NCBI GenBank assembly: GCA_039583875.1
Contig: CM077147.1
Coordinates: forward strand, 157,813,846 to 157,877,845
Length of the DNA: 64,000 bases
DNA from: Platanthera guangdongensis
Lineage: Eukaryota; Streptophyta; Magnoliopsida; Asparagales; Orchidaceae
Reading direction: 5' to 3'
Shown here: positions 55,575 through 64,000 of the stretch, in pieces
How the letters are laid out: the number at the start of each line of letters is the position of its first letter
Position numbering within the stretch: the stretch's first letter is position 1
The notes under the pieces: model-generated
Database searches by the model: none
Seen by the model: only the letters and a program-made list of their open reading frames with translations
Told to the model about the DNA's origin: nothing
Made by a program: the position numbers and the translations under genes

Positions 55575-56452
55575 GTCCGCCTATGACGCTGGAATAGTAG
55601 CAGGGCGCCTACTGCTGAGAAGCTATAGGGTTTCATTAATGTAGGCGGACTGGAAGTTTGGACTGCAAGACGAGTCCGCCCAGTCCGTGGCGGAAGGATA
55701 GTGCTGAATAATGTGCGGAGAGCTATAACAAGTTCAGGCTCTTGGGCGGACTGATATGGAGCTCGTGAAACTTGCGAGCGGATGAGCTGACATGGGCGAC
55801 CTGGAGGATTGCCTAAGTAGGTCGCCTCTTCTGCTGAAGTCCGCCGCCTGTTGAATGGAACAGTTTGTCTCCCCTGCTGGGCGGCCTGGGCTTGGCGATC
55901 TGGCAGGTCGCGCATGCTGGTGAAATGGAACCAGGTGTTGTTGGCTGGCGGCCTGGGGTTAGGTCGCCATTCTTGCTATTTGGCGAGCTAGAGGGTAGTC
56001 GGTGCTGCTGATGGTGGGAGGCCTTGAGGCAGGCCTTTTGATGATGTGGCGGTCTGGTCTGCTTGATGTGCGACCTGTAGGAGCTGACTGAAGGAGACTA
56101 ACTCCTACAAAGTACACGGCTTATTGTCGGTCTGGGAAGATAGGTATCCTAGTCTGCCAAAGTTGGTCGACACCTGTTGGGATGGAGAGAAGCTTGGGGC
56201 GGTTAGCTGATCAAAGAGCGCGGCCTGTAGGGGCGGACAGAGGAAGCAGTCCGTGCCCCCTGCCAAACACGGGAATGCTGCGTGACCTGGGCGGTCAGAC
56301 CACTGAGACCGCCCAATCTATGTGGCTTGAGCAGACAGAGAAGCCTGTCCGCCCATACTTGGACGTCGCGACCTACTGGGAGAACCTGGAGCAGGCCGCG
56401 ACTAGCGAGCTGGCTACCTTGGGAAGGATCGACGATTTCTTTGTTGTTAACA
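55575..56452 (-). repeat. right (5') LTR of the Tat-type element, outer part
   Basis: It matches 20658-21515 closely and ends TTGTTAACA at 56452. The inner part of the same LTR lies left of gypsy-4. No gene is called in it. Confidence 0.75.
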
Positions 56453-56621
56453 GTAACCCCGAAAGATCCTTAGGAAACACATTAGTGTACTCTTATACAT
56501 TTGGAACATCACTCACACAGGGCTTCGGCTCAACTGCCTCCAACAGCGTGAAGAACAATTCCGCACCCTTCCGAACTGCCCTGACCACTTGAATAGCAGA
56601 CATCAATGTCTTGCTTAAGCC

Positions 56622-56980
56622 TCACATACCAGCAAAATTAGTCTCTTGTTCGGTGTTTTGCCCCAGTGTGACTTCCTTAGAGTTGAAATCTATATAAGAA
56701 CGCAGCTCCGAGAACCAGTCCATACCAAAGTTTACATCAAACTCAGATATTGGGAGCACAGGTGCTTCCAAACCAAAAGCCTGACTTCCTATCTGCACCT
56801 CAACACAACAGGCTAGATCCGCGCGCATCAAGCACCCGTTAGGAAGCAGCACATTCACTTGATCTGTCGGTGTAATCGAAGACACTCTGATACGCCCAAC
56901 AAAGTCCTCTGACAGAAAAGTATAAGAAGCTCCAATATCAAATAGTGTTCTCGCCGGATAATCCAATATCAGGACAAAGC
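56622..56980 (-). pseudogene. gypsy-5 protease
   Basis: It carries FDIGASYTFLSEDFV, where Ile replaces the Thr of the catalytic Asp-Thr-Gly, and the end motif FDVNFGMDWFSELRSYIDF. It is open from the intron acceptor to 56622. The changed active-site residue suggests decay despite the open frame. Confidence 0.85.
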
Positions 56981-57067
56981 CTAATGCAAACCAATCACAC
57001 ACACAAGTAACGCACAAGGTACTATGTATGGAAAGTAGTAAAAATTGAAGCTTAACTCAACTCATAC
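56981..57067 (-). other. putative intron between gag and protease of gypsy-5 (87 nt)
   Basis: On the minus strand the donor is ATAG/GTATGAGT and the acceptor TTTGCATTAG/GC. The donor octamer is the same as in gypsy-2. Its removal would join the frames in phase 1. Confidence 0.65.
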
Positions 57068-58213
57068 CTATTACGACGTCACTTTGTTTTATGGCCTCCT
57101 GTTGGCCAAGATTATAGACACGGGGTTGCGCTTAGGATGTAGTCGATTCTACCACTGTCTTTCCCTTCTCAGCATAAGATGCACCCCTCTTTTTCTCCCC
57201 TTTTGGAGTGCCACTCCAACAGTCTCAAGCAAAATGACCCACCTTTCCATATGTATAACATGTGGGCGGACCTCTCCCAGATGTTTCTCCAGATGCATGA
57301 GAAGAAGGAGCCGGCGCAGAAGTTTTAGGCTTCTTTTTCCACCACCAAAATCCATATTTTGCCAACACAGGTACTTTGAACTCTGTCTTTTTGCCTGCAA
57401 AGTCATTCTTCCGCTGCACATGTTTCATGTCCAGCTCAAGGGAAGGGTCGTATTGACCAAGGTAAGAAAACCCTGAGTCATCGGTCCGGAAAGAAGCAAC
57501 CGCAAGTCATCTCTCGGACTATCATAGAACCGATTTGTTTTTTGTTCCTCATCTGCAAACATAATGCTTGCATATCTTCCCAATGTCGCGAACTCGTGCA
57601 AGTAGTCATCCACCAACCTCTTACCTTGAGTTATCCTTTGAAACTGGTTCTCCATTGCAATCCGCTGTGCCGATGGAACATACCTTGCTAGAAAACACCT
57701 TGAGAACTCCTCCACTGAGATCTCATTCAACGGTCAACCAACAAACTGGTTCAGCTCCAGCTCATCCCAACAAAGTCTTGCCTCACCATCCAGCAAGAAG
57801 GTAGTCACGGTGACTTGTTGTCACTCTTCCGTTTCAATTGCCGTCAGGAATCTCTTTATCCTTGAGAGCTAGTCTTCGACTTGTGTAGGGGTTCCAGTAC
57901 CCATAAACACAGGGGGATTGAAACTCACCATGTGTTTCAATTGTTTCTCCATTGCTCGCCTTGCGGCCACTGGCTCAATGGCCACTTGTCTCACCACTAC
58001 ATGTTCCACTACGCCAACCGGTTCCTGAACCATCTCAGGAATAGTAGGTCGTCTCTGACCTCCAGATTGCGCATTCATCATTGCGAACACGGCTTCAACA
58101 ACCAACCGTATATTTTTCACAGAAGGAGGATGTGTTGGCACCTCATTTGGTGCACTACTCTCCACTGAGCGCTGGGGTCCTTGTTGCCCTGCACCACTTC
58201 TAGTTGCCTGCAA
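57068..58213 (-). pseudogene. gypsy-5 gag
   Basis: The start of the open part is 57869-58213 (RLVVEAVFAMMNAQ; NPPVFMGTGTPTQVED), then TAG at 57866 and a frameshift. The core is open at 57425-57730 (VEEFSRCFLARYVPSAQR; ITQGKRLVDDYLHEF; NRFYDSPRDDL). A zinc-knuckle region CYTYGKVGHFA... at about 57215-57260 has its second Cys changed to Tyr. Several stops are present. Confidence 0.83.
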
Positions 58214-58422
58214 TCTTTAACACATAAATAAGCAACTACAAATATTTCCAAAAGCAATCACAGGAACATACCAGTTCCACAAACATGTGTTTTTTCATTC
58301 CTAAGTGAACATTCATGAGTTCATTATTGTTATATATTGTTATAACGATAGCACACATATACGTGCTCCCCACCCCTTAAAAGAATTCGATGACAAATTC
58401 CAAGAAAAAATACCGAGAATGG

Positions 58423-58434
58423 GCTCTGATACCA
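58423..58434 (-). other. primer-binding site of gypsy-5 (tRNA-Met)
   Basis: The minus strand reads TGGTATCAGAGC four bases after the LTR end. Confidence 0.88.
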
Positions 58435-58438
58435 ATTT

Positions 58439-59156
58439 TGTAACGCCCCCATCCGTCACATAGCATATGACAGAAGGTCCAGCTGGGGCCCGACGCCACA
58501 TACCACGGGCAGACAAGGCGAATACATGTTGTTTGCCAAACTCAAGTTCAAGTAGAAAATGCGTCCTACCACAGAGCATTCTAGCGGAAGCATTTTACAA
58601 TTTAAGAACCCATACTCAATAAGAATGTCCACTACACAATAGGAATGATACAAAACTACAACATATGTTTTGGCTATAGCCTTAATACAACTATTTCAGT
58701 TAATAAAAGTGACTTCATACATTGGCACATAGGCCGGCTAAACACGAAACAGTAAAGTTCGCCTTTGGGACTTCAAGGGCCAGCCAGTTGCAGCAAATGG
58801 GATTTAGCCCGCTACTTTCCAATTAGCTCTCCAGCACCTACACAAAAGGGTCCACCAAAACATGGAAAACAAAGCAACGGTCAGCATTTTACTGACCCAT
58901 TTATAGCGATCCCACCCCTTACTCGGGGTAGCATTGCTCCATCCCTGCAAACAAGGCACAACATATATATATATATATATGACAAGAACAAAGTGCGTTT
59001 AAGCACCATTCACCATAGATGTTGGCCCAACGACCACACGCCTCGTACACTCAGGATACATTTTTGGTGTACCGGACTCCCCCGTGTAACACCACCATTC
59101 AGAGGACCATGACTTAACAGTAACTTTGTCGTTCAGAGATACTTAACTTGACGACT
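58439..59156 (-). repeat. gypsy-5 5' LTR, truncated by a CACTA end
   Basis: It begins TGTAACGCCCCC and is similar in order to the gypsy-1 LTR at 18945-19740. An (AT)n run of about 18 bp lies at 58964-58981. It is cut at 59156 where CACTAC begins. Confidence 0.85.
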
Positions 59157-59492
59157 CACTACTAAAAAACAGACTTTTGGCCAGGGCAAATTTCCCTGAC
59201 AAATAGTCCAAAATTGTGCCTAAAAAGTTTTAGCCACGGTCTAGCCACGGGAAAACTCTGTGGCTAAAGTCGGCATGGCTAAAACTTTTAAGCCACGAAT
59301 TGGCCGTAGCAAATAGTATTAGCCATGGTAAAAAATGTCGTGGCAAATAAGCCAACTATTAGCCACGGTATGAAACCCTGGCTAAAAGTGAACTCCTCAT
59401 TTTTTAAAAAAACTATTTGACACAGTTACAAGCCGTGACAAAAACTAATTTATGTTTTAAAAAAAACACATTCAAAATACTGTAATACAGTT
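59157..59492. mobile_element. CACTA (En/Spm) transposon terminus, truncated
   Basis: The terminal sequence CACTACTAAAAAAC at 59157 is the usual plant CACTA end, preceded by ACT as a possible 3-bp target duplication. Subterminal motifs TTAGCCACGG (59230, 59341-59385) and TAGCCACGG (59242), and inverted TGGCTAAA (59261, 59277), are repeated within 220 bp, as in CACTA subterminal regions where the transposase binds. The element is cut at 59492 by the copia-2 LTR, and no transposase or opposite end is in the window. Confidence 0.8.
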
Positions 59493-61003
59493 TGTTGGAA
59501 CACGCTATTACTAATTTGGGTCAGGATCACTATGTCTCTAGGAATCAGTGCTTGACCTCCTGTATAGCTCAATAGGTCAATTAGAATTGAGTCTAAGGGT
59601 TAGAAGTCTAGGTTTGGAAGCTGCCCTCAAGACCAGGATTTTCTGTTTGGAGACTAAGTCATATCGTCGAGCTCAGCACGACAATTCGTCGAACTCCGAT
59701 CGACGATCGTCTAGCTCAACTTCGACAGATCATCGAACTCCATTCGACGATTGCTGAGCTCAACTTCATTATATCGTCGAACTCAGTTCGACGATCGGTG
59801 AGCTCAGGTCGACGATTTTGACTCTGCTTTGGATCTTTATCTCTGACCTCAGTTCGACGATCTGTGAGCTCAGATCGACGATATTTTGCTGCTGTATATT
59901 TCCAGATCGCTAAGCTCAGCTCGACGATAGCAGAGCTCAGTTCGACGATTTCAGATAACTTCAAGAATGTTTCTAGATTCAAATTCAAATTAGTTAAGGA
60001 GTTATTCTGCAATTAATTCAGAGATTTCCTAGCCGTTTTTCATTCATTTCTGGACCATGTTTCAAGGGATTTCTCAAGGAATATTTCTGTGGACTTTCCT
60101 CCAGAAGAGAATGTGCAATTAAGGATGCAATTAATGCAAGCCAACGGCTATACGTGAAAGAGAATGTTATTCTATTCTGTATCAGAGAATAAAAGAGAAG
60201 AATTTTGAATCACTCAAATAATACAGAATACAGAGAGACAGACACACAGTCAGACATCATATACTGTCTCAAAGAATTCTCAAGAACACTCATCCAAGGA
60301 GATCAATCTTTTCAGAAATCTTCAGATCTCTTTAGTTTCAAAGTGTTCAAGGCCAACATATTTCAAGACTCCAGACATTCAACATTTCAGCTATTGCTGA
60401 AATCATCTATTGCTGGAGTTCAATCTTTGAAGGCTTATCACCCTCAGCAAAGCTTTTCTTCCTGAAGATCTCAAGGATTCAGGGGGAGCTTTGACATCAA
60501 CAATCCACATAGTCTTCTTAGTTGTTTGAGAAAGAGAAGACTTCCATCACTCTCTTACCCCCTCTCTGTAAAGGGTTTTTCAATCTCCATTCAAAAGTTT
60601 GAGCTTGGTTTTTGAGCACCTTGTCAAAAGCTCATTGGTGGCAAGACACCTGATCAAAAAATCTGCTTTGGTTTTTGAGCACCTTATCAAAAGCTCATTG
60701 GTGCCCAGGACACCAGATCAACTCATCCTGCAGTGGATTCCTACCTAGGGTGGTAGAAGAGTGGATGTACCCAAGTTTAGGGGAACCACTATATTTCCTT
60801 GTGTCTTCTGGTTTTGCTTGTTTTTATTTTTGTTTCTGGCCTTGATTATTTTATGATTAGCTTTTGGATAGTTTAGTTCTGTGATTAGATTTTTTATTGC
60901 TTCCCTGCTCACTCTTATTACAACAATTGTTGTAAAAAGTTTCAAAGCGCCATATACTCTATTCACCCCCCTCTAGAGTATATCAGATCTAGCTGCACTT
61001 TCA
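59493..61003 (+). repeat. copia-2 5' LTR
   Basis: It is 1,511 bp with TG/CA ends. The palindrome cluster is at 59662-59950, and a tandem pair of CACCTTGTCAAAAGCTCATT-like words lies at about 60620-60700. It is related to the copia-1 LTR over its length. Confidence 0.93.
59662..59950. repeat. TCGTCGA...TCGACGA palindrome cluster in copia-2 LTR
   Basis: About ten units occur, with spacers such as ACTCAGT and GCTCAGG. It is in the same position within the LTR as in copia-1 (reversed in the window because the element is on the other strand). Confidence 0.88.
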
Positions 61004-61005
61004 AT

Positions 61006-61020
61006 TGGTATCAGAGCCAG
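61006..61020 (+). other. primer-binding site of copia-2 (tRNA-Met)
   Basis: TGGTATCAGAGCCAG lies two bases after the LTR. Confidence 0.92.
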
Positions 61021-61131
61021 GTTGGTTAAACAAACCATACCTGATTGGTTGTACAGGCTAACACCTGAACCCAAAGATCCCAAGTTAGATCTATTTGCTT
61101 CTCTAGTTTATTATTAGATTTGCTTTCACAA

Positions 61132-63215
61132 ATGATGGACCAAAAGAAAGATTATGCTAGCACCAGACCTCCAGTGTGCAATCTATCCAAGTTTGCACGT
61201 TGGAAAGCAAGGATCAGACTGTACATGAATTCTATTGATGAAGATATTTTTAACTCTGTTTTGACAGTGTGTCCAAGACCCCCAGAAAACACAAGTACAA
61301 ATGTTGTTCCACCTCCATCAGGAACAGATGCGGCTGATATCAAGAGATGGAAGGTAGCTGATGCCAAGGATATGAACATCTTAGCCCAGACAATGTCAGA
61401 TGACATATTTCAAAAGGTGGCTGAATGCAATTCAGCAAAGGAAATTTGGGACAAACTCTCAGAAATAGTCTCAGGCTCAGCTGATGAGAGAAAGGATAGG
61501 AGATCCCATCTCATCTCTCAATATGAGAATTTCAAGAAAAGGAGAAACTGAGTCAGTGGGAGACATGTACAACAGGCTAAGTCTAATTGTCAGTGAACTC
61601 AGGACATTGGACAAAGAGATCTCTCTAACTGAACTCAATGACAAGATCCTAATGTGCTTCCCCAGCACTTGAGATTCAAGAATCTGGCCAATTAAGGATG
61701 CCAGAAGTCTGAATGAGATCACTACTGAAGCTCTGTTGGGTAAGCTCAAATCTTATGAGCTACTCATCAAGAATAGAGAGGAAGAACAGAAGGCTGCTTC
61801 ACCAGCCACAAGAAAAGAGAAGACCATAGCCTTCAAGGCAACTGAAGATCTGCCTGAAGACAAAGCCACAGGCAATGATGAACTACTCAGTTTGTTGGCC
61901 AAAAGATTCTACAAGATGGCCTAGAAAGGACTTCAGAAGGAGATCATACAAGGAGCAGGATAAGCCAAGGTATGACAAGTCCATTAACAATAATAAAGAC
62001 ATTATTTGCTTTGCTTGCAGGAAACCAGGGCACATAGTTCCTGACTGTCCAGAGAACAAGAACAAGGATAGAAGGGACAGGAAAGAAAGAAGAAAGGAAA
62101 AAAGACTCCAAAAGGAATGGCAATGGCAAACCTTCATCAAGCAAAAACAAGCATACAAGAAAAGGGTTTGTTGCTGAATCCTGGAGTGAGACTGAAGAAG
62201 AGTCAAAGCCTCATCCAGTTCCAGTGATGATGAGGATGATGCAGAAGAGAAAGAGTTCTGCATGATGGCAATCAATGCCTCACAACACAATTCAGAAGAA
62301 GAAGAGTCAGAGTCAGATTCAGAGACTCAACCTGAAGAAGATCAGGTAATTGGTTCTTTTGATTTTAGTTCAGAGGATTTTAAATTTGAATTTAAAGCAC
62401 TGTGTTTAGACCTGCTAAAGTCTGAGAAAGAAATTATCTCTCTCAGAAATCAATTATCTGAATACAATACTTTAAAGTCAGAAAACCTCAAACTCTCTCA
62501 GGAGTTGGAGTGCTGTAGGGAACAGATAGCTTCACTGAAAAGTGAGCTCTCTGAGGGCAAGAAACTTGAAGAATCCCTTAATGGGAGAAGCATCAAGCTG
62601 ATGGACATCACAAGCACAGTGAACTCCAGATTCAATAGTACACTGGGCTTGGGTGCTTCATCCAGCCAACCCATAGTTCTAACAACTCCAATCAAATTCA
62701 TTTCTGACAAAGGAAAGGGAGTTGTAGAGGTTGCTAGGAAAAAGTCTGATCTGCCCAAGAAAACTAAGTCCCAGCAGAAATCGTCGAACGGAGATCGACG
62801 ATCGCCGAATGAAGATCGACGATCGCCGAACGCAGCTCGACGATCTCAGGCACAATCGTCGAACGCAGATCGACGATCTCAGCCAAAGTCGTCGAACGCA
62901 GGTCGACGATCTCAAATACCTGATCTCACCCATAGTCGACCGTCGAACGGAGCTCGACGATCTGACCCAAGATCATCAAACGCAGCTCCAAGATCGTCGA
63001 ATAGAGGTCAGAGCTCTGGAAAATTTTTTAAGGGCAAATCAAAATTGAATCCTAAGGGTCCATCATCCCAAATCTTTAACCCTTATACTGAATGGATTAT
63101 ACCTCCAAGGAGATATCATCCTGAAGGATATAAGAGTCAACCTGGGATGTCTTTCATTTCAGAATTTAAAGGTTATCAACCTAGGCCCAAAGTAAACTGG
63201 GTCAAAAACAAATGA
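61132..63215 (+). pseudogene. copia-2 gag, frameshifted
   Basis: It begins at ATG 61132 ([14 protein letters not shown] region; 61135 aligns with the copia-1 start). Compared with copia-1 it has a one-base insertion at about 61535, a Trp codon changed to TGA at 61671, a one-base insertion at about 61921 and an indel at about 62195. Open parts are 61120-61551, 61484-61672, 61736-61924 and 62262-63215. The zinc knuckle CFACRKPGHIVPDC is kept at about 62008-62050. The acidic stretch, coiled coil and SSNxxRRS repeats are also kept. The final frame ends in TGA at 63213-63215. Confidence 0.9.
62780..63007. repeat. palindrome cluster inside copia-2 gag
   Basis: Nine or so TCGTCGAACG...TCGACGATC units are in frame and encode the SSNxxRRS repeat. 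The number and order are nearly as in copia-1. Confidence 0.9.
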
Positions 63216-63216
63216 A

Positions 63217-64000
63217 TTGTCTTATGTGCAGGTGAAGACCTATCCAACATCTAACCAGCAATGGTATTTGGATAGTGGGTGCTCTAAGCACATGACAGGG
63301 AACAAGGACAACCTCACATCCTTCAGAGCCAAGCTTGGACCCAAAGTTATCTTTGGTGATTCAAACTTTGGACAGACTAAAGGATATGGTGCAGTCCAGA
63401 TTGGATCAGTAACTTTCAAGAAGGTAGCTTATGTGGTAAGGACTGAAGCATAACCTAATTAGCATCAGTCAGATGTGTGATAAAGGCTACCAGGTGACCT
63501 TCAGCAAAGCCTTATGCAAAATCAAGTCAGAAGATAACACAACTGTGTTGACAGGTAAAAGGAAAGGTAACATCTATTTAGTAGATTTTTATTCAACTGA
63601 TGTAGATATCTGCTTGTTCAACTCTGTCTGTAGACCAAATATTTTATGGCATAAGAGATTAGGACACCTAAACCTTAGAACTATTGCTAGGCTATCCAAG
63701 GACAACCTTGTAATAGGACTACCTTCTGGCCCCTACAAGAAGGAAGGACTCTGCAGGGCTTGTCAATTAGGCAAGCAAACTAAAAACATCTTTAAGTCAC
63801 TTAATAAGAGTGATTCACCTAGGATATTGTATCTGTTACACATGGATCTTTTTGGACCCATCACAGTACAAAGCCTAGGAGGGAAATCCTACACTTTAGT
63901 AGTTGTAGATGACTTCTCTAGATTCACTTGGGTGTTCTTTCTAAGGAAGAAGTCTGATAACGTTAAGTGCCTGACAAAGTTTCTCAAATGTATACAGATT
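63217..64000 (+). pseudogene. copia-2 pol, start only (protease and integrase start), frameshifted
   Basis: As in copia-1, the pol frame opens one base after the gag stop. The protease motif [11 protein letters not shown] is present, then a one-base insertion at about 63436 shifts the frame and ends the first open part at 63453. In the next frame the sequence continues through the integrase zinc region ([26 protein letters not shown], 63640-63780) and the start of the integrase core ([32 protein letters not shown], to 64000). The window ends inside integrase. Confidence 0.9.

Larger units (their letters stand above)
20658..56452 (-). mobile_element. Tat-type, gag-only (TR-GAG-like) retrotransposon holding gypsy-2, gypsy-3 and gypsy-4
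   Basis: Minus-strand order: right LTR (5') ending at 56452, split by gypsy-4; leader; gag from 43207, split by gypsy-3 and resuming at 24222; an internal non-coding part with tandem repeats (21805-22260); a polypurine-like stretch; left LTR (3') ending at 21515. No protease, RT or integrase lies between the gag end (23506) and the LTR, so it is non-autonomous. The gag type and the tandem repeats upstream of the 3' LTR both fit the Tat lineage. The outer edge on the left looks deleted, and I find no target duplication. Confidence 0.65.
56453..59156 (-). mobile_element. gypsy-5: 5' half of a chromovirus, truncated after protease
   Basis: Minus-strand order: LTR 58439-59156, primer site 58423-58434, gag 57425-58213, putative intron, protease 56622-56980, then a linker that stops at 56453 within the PKDLSGL motif just before RT. 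RT, integrase and the other LTR are absent. The LTR edge at 58439 (TGTAACGCCCCC) and the gag and protease sequence are closest to gypsy-2. Confidence 0.88.
59493..64000 (+). mobile_element. copia-2: Ty1/copia (SIRE-type) relative of copia-1, running off the window
   Basis: The LTR is 59493-61003 (TGTTGGAACACGC to GCACTTTCA), then primer site 61006-61020, gag and the start of pol. The coding sequence is clearly related to copia-1, but the LTR is more diverged and gag has several frameshifts. The 3' part lies outside the window. Confidence 0.92.

Overview
This is repeat-dense plant nuclear DNA. I see no host protein-coding gene. The evidence for a plant is a set of LTR retrotransposons with initiator-tRNA-Met primer sites: Ty1/copia elements of the SIRE type with a third, env-like reading frame, Ty3/gypsy chromoviruses of the Tekay/Del type with a C-terminal chromodomain, and a Tat-type gag-only element. 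There is also a CACTA transposon end and a 5S-rRNA-containing fragment of the kind found in Cassandra elements. The species cannot be told from this window.

Layout. 1-202 is a 5S-rRNA-derived (Cassandra-like) fragment. 203-20657 is gypsy-1, a decayed minus-strand chromovirus. Its left LTR is split by copia-1 (1495-13645, minus strand), a nearly intact 12.15-kb element with a GTATC target duplication, almost identical LTRs, and three long open frames (gag, pol and a 1004-codon env-like frame). 20658-56452 is a minus-strand, gag-only Tat-type element. Its gag is split by gypsy-3 (24223-42269, plus strand), and gypsy-3 is itself split between gag and protease by gypsy-2 (27624-36848, plus strand, target duplication CCTGC). 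Its right LTR is split by gypsy-4 (44196-55574, plus strand). 56453-59156 is gypsy-5, a minus-strand chromovirus cut off just after protease. 59157-59492 is one terminus of a CACTA transposon. 59493-64000 is copia-2, a plus-strand, frameshifted relative of copia-1 that runs out of the window.

How the parts work together. Each LTR element would make one RNA from its 5' LTR, prime reverse transcription at the primer-binding site next to that LTR, start plus-strand DNA at the polypurine tract next to the 3' LTR, and integrate with its own integrase. Only copia-1 still looks capable of coding for this. The gypsy copies carry many stop codons, mostly TAG where Gln (CAG) is expected, which fits decay of methylated cytosines. 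The Tat-type element has no pol and would have depended on a partner.

Most interesting signals. (1) Four different gypsy copies have a 77-92-nt intron-like segment at exactly the gag-protease border, always phase 1, and its removal would fuse the two frames. (2) Unrelated families here carry clusters of short palindromes in their LTRs, each family with its own sequence. In the copia family the same palindrome also fills the end of gag, where it is read as an Arg/Ser repeat. (3) In both copia copies pol lies in the +1 frame right after the gag stop codon. (4) The env-like frame of copia-1 is fully open and has a splice-acceptor-like sequence just before its ATG.
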